Assembly (NCBI GenBank): GCA_005808475.1
Contig: SYLY01000161.1
Span: 1 to 37,337 of the forward strand
Source: Acidobacteriota bacterium
Lineage (GTDB): Bacteria > Acidobacteriota > Terriglobia > Bryobacterales > Bryobacteraceae
DNA: 37,337 bases
Reading direction: 5' to 3'
A model generated the notes under the pieces. The model saw nothing but the letters and a program-made list of their open reading frames with translations. It was not told where the DNA came from and ran no database searches. The position numbers and the translations under genes are program-made. This document shows positions 16,747 to 23,474 of the stretch, piece by piece (position 1 is the stretch's first letter; each line of letters starts with the position of its first letter).

Positions 16747-16769
16747 CCAACCAAACCAGGAGTAATTTC

Positions 16770-17645
16770 TTGCCCTCGATTTCGATGAAAGAACTGCTCG
16801 AAGCCGGCGTTCACTTCGGGCACCAGACCAAGCGCTGGAATCCGAAGATGAAGGAATATATCTTCGGCGAACGTAACGGGATCTACATAATCGATCTCCA
16901 GAAAACCCTCAAGCTCTTCAAGGATGCCATGCGATTCGTCGCCGAGCAGGCCTCGCAAGGCAAAACCGTGCTGTTTGTCGGCACCAAACGCCAGGCGCAG
17001 GAAGCTATCGCCGAGGAAGCGCAACGCTGCGGCATGTACTACGTCAACCAGCGCTGGCTGGGCGGACTGCTCACCAACTTCGTCACGGTCCAGAAGTCGA
17101 TCAAACGGCTGAAGGAATTGGACGCCATGGCCACCACCGAAGGCGGTTGGGGCGGCCGCGCCAAAAAGGAAGTGGGCCGTCTCGAGCGCGAGCGCAAGCA
17201 TCTGCACTCCAATCTGGCCGGCATCCGCGACATGCCCGAAAAGCCCGACATCCTCTTCGTGGTCGACTCCAGCAAGGAAGCGATCGCGGTGAAGGAAGCG
17301 CGCAAGCTGAACATCCCCGTCGTGGCCGTGGTCGACACCAACTGCGATCCCGATCAGGTGGACTATGTAATCCCCGGCAACGACGACGCGTTGCGCGCCA
17401 TCCGGCTGTTCACGAACAAGGTTTCGGAAGCCGTGGTCGAAGGACGCGCGCTCGCCACCGAGCACGATTTCGCCGCCGACAAGATCGTCACCGAGGACAC
17501 CGAAGGCGCCGAGTCGTCGAGCGAGTACAGCCAGTACTTCGAGCCGCAATACGCCGAGAAGTTGATGTCGGAAAGCCTGATCGAAGAAGATCTGTCGGGC
17601 CTCAACATCCCGAAGAAAGTCCAGATCGAGGCGCTGCAGGACTAG
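16770..17645 (+). CDS. rpsB: 30S ribosomal protein S2
   Basis: The 291-residue protein matches S2: [54 protein letters not shown] and [19 protein letters not shown]. It starts with TTG 16770; AGGAG at 16759-16763 is well placed and this start matches the usual S2 N-terminus, whereas ATG 16785 would cut off the first five residues. The acidic C-terminal tail (about residues 230-291) is longer than in E. coli S2 (about 240 aa), as in several other phyla. First gene of the rpsB-tsf-pyrH-frr cluster. Confidence 0.96.
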   Translation: MPSISMKELLEAGVHFGHQTKRWNPKMKEYIFGERNGIYIIDLQKTLKLFKDAMRFVAEQASQGKTVLFVGTKRQAQEAIAEEAQRCGMYYVNQRWLGGLLTNFVTVQKSIKRLKELDAMATTEGGWGGRAKKEVGRLERERKHLHSNLAGIRDMPEKPDILFVVDSSKEAIAVKEARKLNIPVVAVVDTNCDPDQVDYVIPGNDDALRAIRLFTNKVSEAVVEGRALATEHDFAADKIVTEDTEGAESSSEYSQYFEPQYAEKLMSESLIEEDLSGLNIPKKVQIEALQD

Positions 17646-17683
17646 CTCCGCGGCCCTGGACGCGCTGGAAACATAGAATCGAC

Positions 17684-17709
17684 GCGCGCGGCGGCCTTCC
17701 GCCGCGCGC
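17684..17709 (+). promoter_or_regulatory. Perfect 11-bp hairpin between rpsB and tsf
   Basis: GCGCGCGGCGG (17684-17694) and CCGCCGCGCGC (17699-17709) pair perfectly around a CCTT loop. No T-run follows, so it is not a standard terminator. It may attenuate, protect or mark processing of the rpsB-tsf transcript, letting EF-Ts be expressed at a different level from S2. Confidence 0.55.
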
Positions 17710-17735
17710 CCATCCAGCACCACGAGGATAGGATC

Positions 17736-18365
17736 ATGCCGGAAATCTCCGCCGCACTCGTCAAGCAGCTCCGCGACAAGACCGGAGCGGGAATGATGGA
17801 TTGCAAGAAGGCTCTCGAGGAAGCAAACGGCGACCTCGCCGAGGCCGAAGTCGTATTACGCAAGAAGGGCATCGCCGCGGCCGCCAAGCGCCAGTCGCGC
17901 GCGGCGCGCCAAGGCGCAATCGGCTGCTATATCCACCCCGGAAGCCAGTTGGGCGTCATGGTGGAAGTCAATTGCGAAACCGATTTCGTCGCCCGCACCG
18001 ACGGGTTCCAGGACCTGGTGCACGACATCGCCATGCAGATCGCCGCCGCCGATCCCAAGTATCTTAGGCGCGAGGAAGTGCCCGCCGCCGTGCTCGACAA
18101 GGAACGCGAAATCGCACGCGACCGCGCGCGCGCCGAAGGCAAGCCGGAGAAGGTCCTCGAAAAGATCGTGGAAGGCCGCCTCGCCAAGTACTACGAGGAA
18201 GCGTGCCTCATGGATCAGCCCTTCATCAAGGACAACACGCTCACCGTGGACCAGATGATCAGGGCCAACATCTCCAAGATGCAGGAAAATATCGCCGTGG
18301 CGCGATTCACGCGCTTCAAGGTCGGCGAAGCGGCCGCCCAGCAGGCCGAAGAGGCGCAGGCCTAA
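17736..18365 (+). CDS. tsf: Elongation factor Ts
   Basis: The 209-residue protein is EF-Ts, the nucleotide exchange factor for EF-Tu. The N-terminal UBA-like domain (LVKQLRDKTGAGMMDCKKAL) carries the signature, and the core contains GCYIHPGSQLGVMVEVNCE and TDFVARTDGFQ with the Phe that contacts EF-Tu. It is the short form, about 75 residues less than E. coli EF-Ts, lacking most of the second core subdomain, similar to Thermus and cyanobacterial proteins. AGGAT precedes ATG. It lies 90 nt after rpsB, separated by a strong hairpin, and 6 nt before pyrH. Confidence 0.96.
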   Translation: MPEISAALVKQLRDKTGAGMMDCKKALEEANGDLAEAEVVLRKKGIAAAAKRQSRAARQGAIGCYIHPGSQLGVMVEVNCETDFVARTDGFQDLVHDIAMQIAAADPKYLRREEVPAAVLDKEREIARDRARAEGKPEKVLEKIVEGRLAKYYEEACLMDQPFIKDNTLTVDQMIRANISKMQENIAVARFTRFKVGEAAAQQAEEAQA

Positions 18366-18371
18366 CCGGAG

Positions 18372-19079
18372 ATGGCGAAGTACGGCCGGATTTTGCTCAA
18401 GCTGTCCGGCGAGGTACTGGCCGGACGTAACACCCACGGCATCGACCCCGAAAAGGTAGCGAGCCTGGCCGCGGAGATCGCGGACGTGGCTCGCGCCGGA
18501 GTGCAACTCGGGTTGGTGGTGGGCGGCGGGAACTTTTTCCGCGGCGTGGCCGAAGCGGCCAAGAGCATGGACCGTGTCGCGGCCGACTCCATGGGAATGC
18601 TCGCCACGGTCATGAACGCGCTCGCGCTGTCGGATTCGCTCAACCGGGCGGGCCTGCGGACCCACGTGATGACCGCGGTCGAGATGCACAAGGTCGCCGA
18701 GTATTTCACCGCCGCCGCCGCGGTGGAGCGGCTGGAAGCCGGTCACGCGGTGGTCTTCGCGGCCGGAACCGGCAACCCCTTCTTTTCGACCGATACCGGC
18801 GCCGCCCTCCGAGCCCTGGAAATCCGGGCGGACCTGGTGGCCAAGGCGACCCGCGTGGACGGCGTGTTCGACAAGGACCCGATGAAGCACCCGGACGCGG
18901 TCAAGTTCGACGCGATCGGCTACCAGGAAGTGCTCGAGCGGCGTCTGGCCGTGATGGACGCCACCGCCGTGGCGCTGTGCCGCGACAACCACATGCCGGT
19001 GACGGTCTTCAACATGCACGTCGAAGGCAATATAATGCGTATGGCGATGGGCGAGCCCGTCGGCACCGCGATCCGCTAA
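18372..19079 (+). CDS. pyrH: Uridylate kinase
   Basis: The 235-residue protein is UMP kinase of the amino-acid-kinase fold, converting UMP to UDP in pyrimidine nucleotide synthesis. Visible motifs are ILLKLSGEVLAG (phosphate binding), GLVVGGGNFFRG, MGMLATVMNALAL, FAAGTGNPFFSTDTGAALRA and KATRVDGVFDKDP. Length agrees with the family (about 240). It starts 6 nt after tsf, with CGGAG close to the ATG, and is followed by frr after 27 nt, the usual order. Confidence 0.96.
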   Translation: MAKYGRILLKLSGEVLAGRNTHGIDPEKVASLAAEIADVARAGVQLGLVVGGGNFFRGVAEAAKSMDRVAADSMGMLATVMNALALSDSLNRAGLRTHVMTAVEMHKVAEYFTAAAAVERLEAGHAVVFAAGTGNPFFSTDTGAALRALEIRADLVAKATRVDGVFDKDPMKHPDAVKFDAIGYQEVLERRLAVMDATAVALCRDNHMPVTVFNMHVEGNIMRMAMGEPVGTAIR

Positions 19080-19106
19080 TTTTCCTTCCCGTTCGGAGGA
19101 CGTATC

Positions 19107-19670
19107 ATGTCGGTGGAAAACATCAAGAACCAAGCTAAACAGAAGATGGAAAAGACGATGACGGACATGCAGCACGCCATCGCCAGCGTGCGCACCGGAC
19201 GCGCCAACATCAGTATGCTCGACGCGATCAAGGTCGACTATTACGGCGTGCCGACCGCGCTGAATCAGGTCGCCACGCTGCACGTGCCCGAGCCCGCCAC
19301 GATCACCGCCCAGCCCTGGGACGTTTCCCTCATCGGCGCGATCGAGAAATCGATCCGGTCGTCCGATCTCGGACTCAATCCCCAGAACGACGGCAAGGTC
19401 ATCCGGATCCCGATTCCCGCGCTGAACCAGGAACGCCGCCAGCAACTGGTCAAGCATCTCCAGCACGTGGCCGAGGAGCATCGCGTGGCGGTGCGTAAGG
19501 TGCGCCAGGACGCCAACGATCATCTGAAGAAGCTGATGAAGGACAAGTCCATCAGCGAGGACGAGGAACGGCGCGCGCTGGCCGAGGTGCAGAAGATGAC
19601 CGACGCCTCCATCAAGCGGGTCGACGATACTTCGAAGACGAAGGAAAAAGAGATCCTCGAGTTCAAGTAA
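19107..19670 (+). CDS. frr: Ribosome recycling factor
   Basis: The 187-residue protein matches RRF in length and sequence: SVRTGRANISMLDAIKVDYYG, TPLNQ-equivalent (TALNQVATL), EPATITAQPWD, IEKSIRSSDLGLNPQNDG and RIPIPALNQERRQQLVKHL. It splits post-termination ribosomes together with EF-G. GGAGGA lies 6 nt before the ATG. It is the last gene of the rpsB-tsf-pyrH-frr cluster; the next gene, a TonB-like protein, is preceded by a nested inverted repeat. Confidence 0.97.
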   Translation: MSVENIKNQAKQKMEKTMTDMQHAIASVRTGRANISMLDAIKVDYYGVPTALNQVATLHVPEPATITAQPWDVSLIGAIEKSIRSSDLGLNPQNDGKVIRIPIPALNQERRQQLVKHLQHVAEEHRVAVRKVRQDANDHLKKLMKDKSISEDEERRALAEVQKMTDASIKRVDDTSKTKEKEILEFK

Positions 19671-19691
19671 GCGGGGAACAACCCCGGTCCA

Positions 19692-19749
19692 CCCGGTGTC
19701 TACTCGATTGGGCGCCCAATCCCAACGCGAGTAACAGCCACCGGGAGGG
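19692..19749 (+). promoter_or_regulatory. Nested three-arm inverted repeat reaching the RBS of the TonB-like gene
   Basis: Three nested arms can form one long stem: CCCGGTG (19692-19698) with CACCGGG (19739-19745), TACTCG (19701-19706) with CGAGTA (19728-19733), and the inner perfect palindrome GATTGGGCGCCCAATC (19706-19721). The outermost right arm runs into the ribosome binding site GGGAGGGG (19743-19750), five nt before ATG 19755. It could act as an RNA switch hiding the ribosome binding site, or the palindrome could be a repressor operator. No T-run follows, arguing against an intrinsic terminator. Confidence 0.5.
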
Positions 19750-19754
19750 GCATT

Positions 19755-20510
19755 ATGTTCGAGCAATCCTTTGTCGACGCCTCCGGGCGTCAGGTTCGTC
19801 CATGGGCGGTTCCGGCCGCCGCGGCCGGCCAGGTATTGATGGTTTGCGGCGCGATCGCCGTTCCCCTGCTTTTCACCGATATTCTGCCGTCCATCCGGCT
19901 GGCGGCGCCGTCGCTGCACTTCCGGGCGCTGGAACCGATGCCCGTGAGGACCACCTCGCGCGCCGCCGCGCCCAGCGTATCCAGTGCGTTGCGCCCCGTG
20001 GTGCGCGCGGCGATCGTCCCTCCCACCCGGGTTCCCACGGGAGTGGCGAGGATCGAAGACGCGCCGGAACTGGCCACGGCGGGCGCGGGCTCGATTTCCT
20101 CCGGCGAAGGCGGTCCGGCGATTCCGGGTTTGTTGCCGGGCCTGATGACAGCCACGCCGGTGGCTCCGGCGCCCGAGCCACCCAAAATCAAACCGCAACC
20201 GGACCAACCGGACAAACCAGTGCGAGTGAAAGTGGGCGGCGCGGTGCGGCCGCCGGAGTTGGTGCACTATGTCAAGCCGGCATATCCACCGCTGGCGCGG
20301 CAGGCTCGAATCCAGGGGCCGGTCCGGCTGTCGGCGGTGTTGGCGCGGAACGGCGCGGTGACGGCGCTGCAACTGGTGAGCGGGCATCCCCTGCTGGTGC
20401 AAGCCGCGCTCGACGCCGTGCGAACCTGGCGCTACCGCCCGACGATGCTCAACAACGAGCCGGTCGAGGTCGCAATGACCATCGACGTCAACTTCACGCT
20501 ATCGCAGTAG
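19755..20510 (+). CDS. TonB family energy-transducing protein
   Basis: The 251-residue protein has a short cytoplasmic start, one membrane helix (about residues 20-42), a Pro-rich linker (PAPEPPKIKPQPDQPDKP near 137-154), and a C-terminal TonB domain (about 165-250) with HYVKPAYPPLARQARIQGPVRL, a GAVTALQLVSGHPLL core and AVRTWRYRP. Such proteins couple the proton motive force through ExbB/ExbD to outer-membrane receptors. No exbBD is nearby, so it may serve receptors elsewhere, possibly the one at 6785-10255. It is preceded by a strong GGGAGGGG within a nested inverted repeat and ends 7 nt from the convergent flgL. Confidence 0.87.
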   Translation: MFEQSFVDASGRQVRPWAVPAAAAGQVLMVCGAIAVPLLFTDILPSIRLAAPSLHFRALEPMPVRTTSRAAAPSVSSALRPVVRAAIVPPTRVPTGVARIEDAPELATAGAGSISSGEGGPAIPGLLPGLMTATPVAPAPEPPKIKPQPDQPDKPVRVKVGGAVRPPELVHYVKPAYPPLARQARIQGPVRLSAVLARNGAVTALQLVSGHPLLVQAALDAVRTWRYRPTMLNNEPVEVAMTIDVNFTLSQ

Positions 20511-20517
20511 AACGCGA

Positions 20518-21423
20518 TCAGCCCAGATAGTCGAACAGGCTGGTTCGCGGGCGCTTGGCCTCGGCGGCGAACGCCGTCTGTTGCAGGAACCGTGTCGTGG
20601 TGAGTTCGGTGGCCGCTTCGGTGAGATCGGCATCCTCGATCTCGCTGAGGCGGATCTTCAGGCGGAGCTGTTGGGTCGACGAGAACTCGATGGCTTCGGC
20701 CACCTGGTTCTGAATCGTGCCATAGTGGGAAAGTTGGTCACCCAGGTAAGACGACGCGGTTTTGACGTTGGCGATCGCCGATTGAATGGCGCCGAGGTCG
20801 TTGCCGTCCAGCGCGGTCCGCAGCCGATTCACCGATTGGAAGACGTTGGATGCCGGATCGGAGCTGTCGAAGATCTGCTGCGCGGTTCGAGCGATGGCGA
20901 AACGGGTTCCCGAAGGATGCCCCACCAGACGTGTAGTGGACGCACCGGCGTAGGCGCCCACCGGATTCGCCGCCGCCAGATCGAGGGTGTAGGGCTCCAC
21001 CTGGTCGTTGTCGCCGGAAAAGAGGAAGCGGCCCTCCACCTGGCTCGCCGACAACCCCACCAACCGTCCGAGCAGCGTACCCACTTCCGCGGCCAGAGTC
21101 TTGCGCGATTCCGCGGTGGCGACGGTGGTCGCGCCCTGCGCTCCCAGCACCAGCGCGCGATCCAGCGTCTCGACGGCGTGTTGCAGGGCTTGCTCGCCGG
21201 TGTCCACCTCGGTCTTGACGCGGCCGAGATTGGAGTGGCCCTGCTGGAGCCGCCCGAGTTCGGAGCGCGCCGATAGCAGATTGGCGATCTCGGAGGGCGC
21301 GTCGGATGGGGCGTTGATGCGGCGGCCCGAACTCAACTGCCTCTCGGCGCGGTTCATGCGCCGCGTCAATTGCGCCATGTCGTTGAGAAAGCGCTCGGAA
21401 TGGGAGTCGGGCCCACGTAGCAT
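20518..21423 (-). CDS. flgL: Flagellar hook-associated protein 3 (hook-filament junction)
   Basis: The 301-residue protein has the flagellin-like N-terminal helix (LTRRMNRAERQLSSGRRINAPSDAPSEIANLLSARSEL) and a C-terminal coiled helix (ATELTTTRFLQQTAFAAEAK), with an ERFLNDMAQL start like FlgL; SQVEGRFLFSGDND marks the FlgL variable-domain entry. It forms the second ring between hook and filament outside the cell after type III export. AAGGAA precedes ATG 21423. It lies 19 nt after flgK and ends the flgM-N-K-L operon, converging with the TonB-like gene. Confidence 0.9.
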   Translation of the reverse strand: MLRGPDSHSERFLNDMAQLTRRMNRAERQLSSGRRINAPSDAPSEIANLLSARSELGRLQQGHSNLGRVKTEVDTGEQALQHAVETLDRALVLGAQGATTVATAESRKTLAAEVGTLLGRLVGLSASQVEGRFLFSGDNDQVEPYTLDLAAANPVGAYAGASTTRLVGHPSGTRFAIARTAQQIFDSSDPASNVFQSVNRLRTALDGNDLGAIQSAIANVKTASSYLGDQLSHYGTIQNQVAEAIEFSSTQQLRLKIRLSEIEDADLTEAATELTTTRFLQQTAFAAEAKRPRTSLFDYLG

Positions 21424-21442
21424 ACGCGTTCCTTATCGGATC

Positions 21443-22801
21443 TCAGCGCAGAAGATTGAGCGTGGTTTCGGTCAGCGAGTTCAGAATTCGCACCAGTTCG
21501 GCGCTGGCCTGGTAGGAGCGCTGGAATTCGACCAGATTGGCTGCCTCTTCGTCGAGCGACACCCCGCTCAGGTCCTCGCGGAGACTCTTGGCCTGCGACA
21601 GCAGGTGGCCTTGGGTCCGCTCGTCTTCCTTGGCATTGGCGGCGTCGCGCCCGGCGAGCGCGGCCGTCTGGCCGTAGAATTGCGAGAACGAGTAACCGTC
21701 GATCTCCTTGGATGTGCCGAGCGACCCCAATAGCAGCGCGTTGCCGTTGCCGCCCGGCGCCGATGGAGCGGCCGCGGCAAGCTGGGCGGGCGAAATCCCG
21801 GCGACTCGAATCGAGGACGCGGCCCCGAGCGCCGGATCGTACTGGAACAGCGCCGCACCGGGCGCTCCGTTGCGATCGATACCCGCCGCCAGTTGCGAAT
21901 TTACCCGGTCCGCCGCCGCCGCCGCCAACCGGTCGAGTTGGGCGGAGTAGCCAGGCAGAAGCGTGTTGTGAGCGTCCAGCAGAGCGCGGACCCGCCCGGA
22001 ATCGAGTTGTCCGGTGATGTCCTTGCCCGCGTGGTCGTGGATCACCGCTCTTCCGCTCGAGTTGTCCGTCCCGATTCGGTAGAAGTTCTCGCCGATCACC
22101 AGCGGCGTCTGACCTCCCAGATACAAGTTCACCGAACCGTCTTCGCTCCGCAGCACCGAGAAATCCACCTCGGCCGCCAGTTCCTCGAGCTTGGCATGAA
22201 TCTGGGCGTCGAGCCCGGGATCGTCCTTGCGCCGGATATCCTGGCGTAGTTCCAGGTTGTAGTTCCGGATGATTTCCCCGGCGCGGTTGATCGCCGCCAC
22301 CGACGACCCCAGTTCGGATGCGGCGCCCTCGCGCGAACGGGACACTGCCGAGGAGACGTTGTTGAAGGTCTGGGCGAGGCTGGACGCCTGCCGGAGCACG
22401 TTCTCCCGCGCCGGGGTGTCGTTAGGATTGACGCTCCATTGCGAGAAGGCTCCGAAGAGTCCGTCCAGGCCGCGCGCGAGGCCAGATTGGCTAGAGACGT
22501 CGAAGATCGCCTCCGTGCCCTCGAGAGTGGACGCCAGTTGCGAGTACCGTCCCAAATCGTGCGTTTGCGATTGTACTCCGCGCTCGAGATACTGGCGGCG
22601 CGTGCTGATCAACCCGGACGAGTCGAGACCGCCCGCCAAGCCGCCTTCGAGGTGCATCGGACGGCTGACCAAACCCAGACGCTGGCGTGCGTAGCCGGGA
22701 GCGCGCGCATTGGATACGTTGTTGCCGGTGACGTTGATCGCTTCCTGGAGCGTTCGCATGGACTCGGCGACGACGCCGAGCGAGTTCATCAAGCTGCCCA
22801 T
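21443..22801 (-). CDS. flgK: Flagellar hook-associated protein 1
   Basis: The 452-residue protein has the axial-protein N-terminus (NSLGVVAESMRTLQEAINVTGNNVSNARAPGYARQ split around the signature NVSNARAPGYAR) and the C-terminal SLDEEAANLVEFQRSYQASAELVRILNSL motif shared by FlgE/FlgK. It caps the hook and joins it to FlgL. ATG 22801 is preceded by GGGAGGCTTGAG; ATG 22789 is an alternative. An open extension upstream to 22861 lies inside the preceding gene and is rejected. It starts 1 nt after the stop of the 88-aa gene in the flgN position. Confidence 0.92.
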   Translation of the reverse strand: MGSLMNSLGVVAESMRTLQEAINVTGNNVSNARAPGYARQRLGLVSRPMHLEGGLAGGLDSSGLISTRRQYLERGVQSQTHDLGRYSQLASTLEGTEAIFDVSSQSGLARGLDGLFGAFSQWSVNPNDTPARENVLRQASSLAQTFNNVSSAVSRSREGAASELGSSVAAINRAGEIIRNYNLELRQDIRRKDDPGLDAQIHAKLEELAAEVDFSVLRSEDGSVNLYLGGQTPLVIGENFYRIGTDNSSGRAVIHDHAGKDITGQLDSGRVRALLDAHNTLLPGYSAQLDRLAAAAADRVNSQLAAGIDRNGAPGAALFQYDPALGAASSIRVAGISPAQLAAAAPSAPGGNGNALLLGSLGTSKEIDGYSFSQFYGQTAALAGRDAANAKEDERTQGHLLSQAKSLREDLSGVSLDEEAANLVEFQRSYQASAELVRILNSLTETTLNLLR

Positions 22802-22802
22802 C

Positions 22803-23069
22803 TCAAGCCTCCCAGCCTCCCGTGGCGGCGCGCATGGGGCGCGCCTCGGCTCCCGAGGCATCGTAGGCGCCTCCCGAGGCGGTCCGTAGCGCCCACGACC
22901 GGGAGCGGATTCGCCAAGCTTGGTCGAGCAGGCGTTCGATCGCCTTGACGCGCGACAAATCGAAGGGCGGACCTTGCCCGATCGCTTCGCGCAGCATCTG
23001 TTCGGCGCGCGCCGCCGCCGCCGGCGACCCCTTCATCAGCAGCCGCTCGGCCTGTTCGAGGTGCGTCAC
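22803..23069 (-). CDS. Small protein in the flgN position (putative flagellar export chaperone)
   Basis: The 88-residue protein is not recognisable by sequence. Its first 60 residues look helical and charged (HLEQAERLLMKGSPAAAARAEQ), its tail is Gly/Ala-rich. The gene lies between flgM and flgK, exactly where flgN (chaperone for FlgK and FlgL) stands in many genomes, but FlgN is normally about 140 residues, so this would be a short or unrelated substitute. The GTG start at 23069 overlaps the flgM stop (GTGA), and the stop lies 1 nt before flgK, so translation is coupled through the operon. Confidence 0.6.
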   Translation of the reverse strand: MTHLEQAERLLMKGSPAAAARAEQMLREAIGQGPPFDLSRVKAIERLLDQAWRIRSRSWALRTASGGAYDASGAEARPMRAATGGWEA

Positions 23070-23368
23070 GGCCGTTGCGCGTCCTCGACGATGCGGCGGC
23101 TGACCTCCTCGGCCTCCACCCGGTAGCTGCCTTCGGCGTATGCCGCGGCCAACCGTTCGACGTGGCGCGTCCGGTCCGGCGATTCGCTCGACAGCGACGC
23201 CACCGCCTTGCTGAGCCCGGAAAGCTCGATCTGATCGCCCGGCGCGGAAGCCGTCCGCCCGGAAGAAGCCGTCCGCTCGTATTCGGTTCGAGCCACCGAT
23301 GCCGCCCGCTGTTGTTGCCGCACTTCGCCGGACGAGAGTGAGTTTATATTCGTATTGTCGATCTTCAT
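23066..23368 (-). CDS. flgM: Anti-sigma-28 factor FlgM
   Basis: The 100-residue protein starts MKIDNTNINSLSS, is polar and probably unfolded in the first half, and ends in the FlgM helices that bind sigma-28: IELSGLSKAVASLS and DRTRHVERLAAAYAEGSYRVEAEEVSRRIVED, with the typical R-V-x-x-L-x-x-x-Y-x-x-G-x-Y segment. FlgM holds sigma-28 inactive until it is exported through the completed hook. ATG 23368 is preceded by AGGGAGA; upstream translation would extend into the promoter. A sigma-28-like promoter lies 25 nt upstream, giving autoregulation of the flgM-N-K-L operon. Confidence 0.88.
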   Translation of the reverse strand: MKIDNTNINSLSSGEVRQQQRAASVARTEYERTASSGRTASAPGDQIELSGLSKAVASLSSESPDRTRHVERLAAAYAEGSYRVEAEEVSRRIVEDAQRP

Positions 23369-23393
23369 TGGGAAGGGTCTCCCTGCAACGTGC

Positions 23394-23421
23394 ATATCGG
23401 CCCCGCCGGCGGGTGGCTTTA
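23394..23421 (-). promoter_or_regulatory. Sigma-28-like promoter of flgM-flgN-flgK-flgL
   Basis: On the minus strand TAAA (23418-23421) is followed by 16 nt and GCCGATAT (23394-23401), close to the consensus TAAA-N15-GCCGATAA. The -10 lies 25 nt before flgM. The spacer is one base longer than usual. Control by sigma-28 fits these late flagellar genes. Confidence 0.6.
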
Positions 23422-23435
23422 AGGGAAATCTCTGC

Positions 23436-23444
23436 TGATACAAT
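23436..23444 (+). promoter_or_regulatory. Extended -10 box for the sensor kinase gene
   Basis: TGATACAAT fits an extended -10 (TG-n-TACAAT) 30 nt before ATG 23475. A vegetative -35 at the usual distance would fall on the -35 of the divergent sigma-28 promoter (about 23416-23421), with poor consensus match. Confidence 0.4.
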
Positions 23445-23474
23445 CGAAAGATCACCACCACGCCGGTTCCAGCA

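Noticed and set aside
19706..19721. Palindrome GATTGGGCGCCCAATC as intrinsic terminator of frr
   Set aside because: No T-run follows and it would leave no loop; better explained as part of the nested repeat or an operator.
17856..20402. 848-aa open frame on the minus strand
   Set aside because: Lies entirely antisense to tsf, pyrH, frr and the TonB-like gene, has His/Arg-rich low-complexity composition and resembles no family; it is the by-product of high GC.
20496..20524. Bidirectional terminator between the TonB-like gene and flgL
   Set aside because: Only a 5-bp ATCGC/GCGAT repeat with an 8-nt loop and no T-run on either strand.
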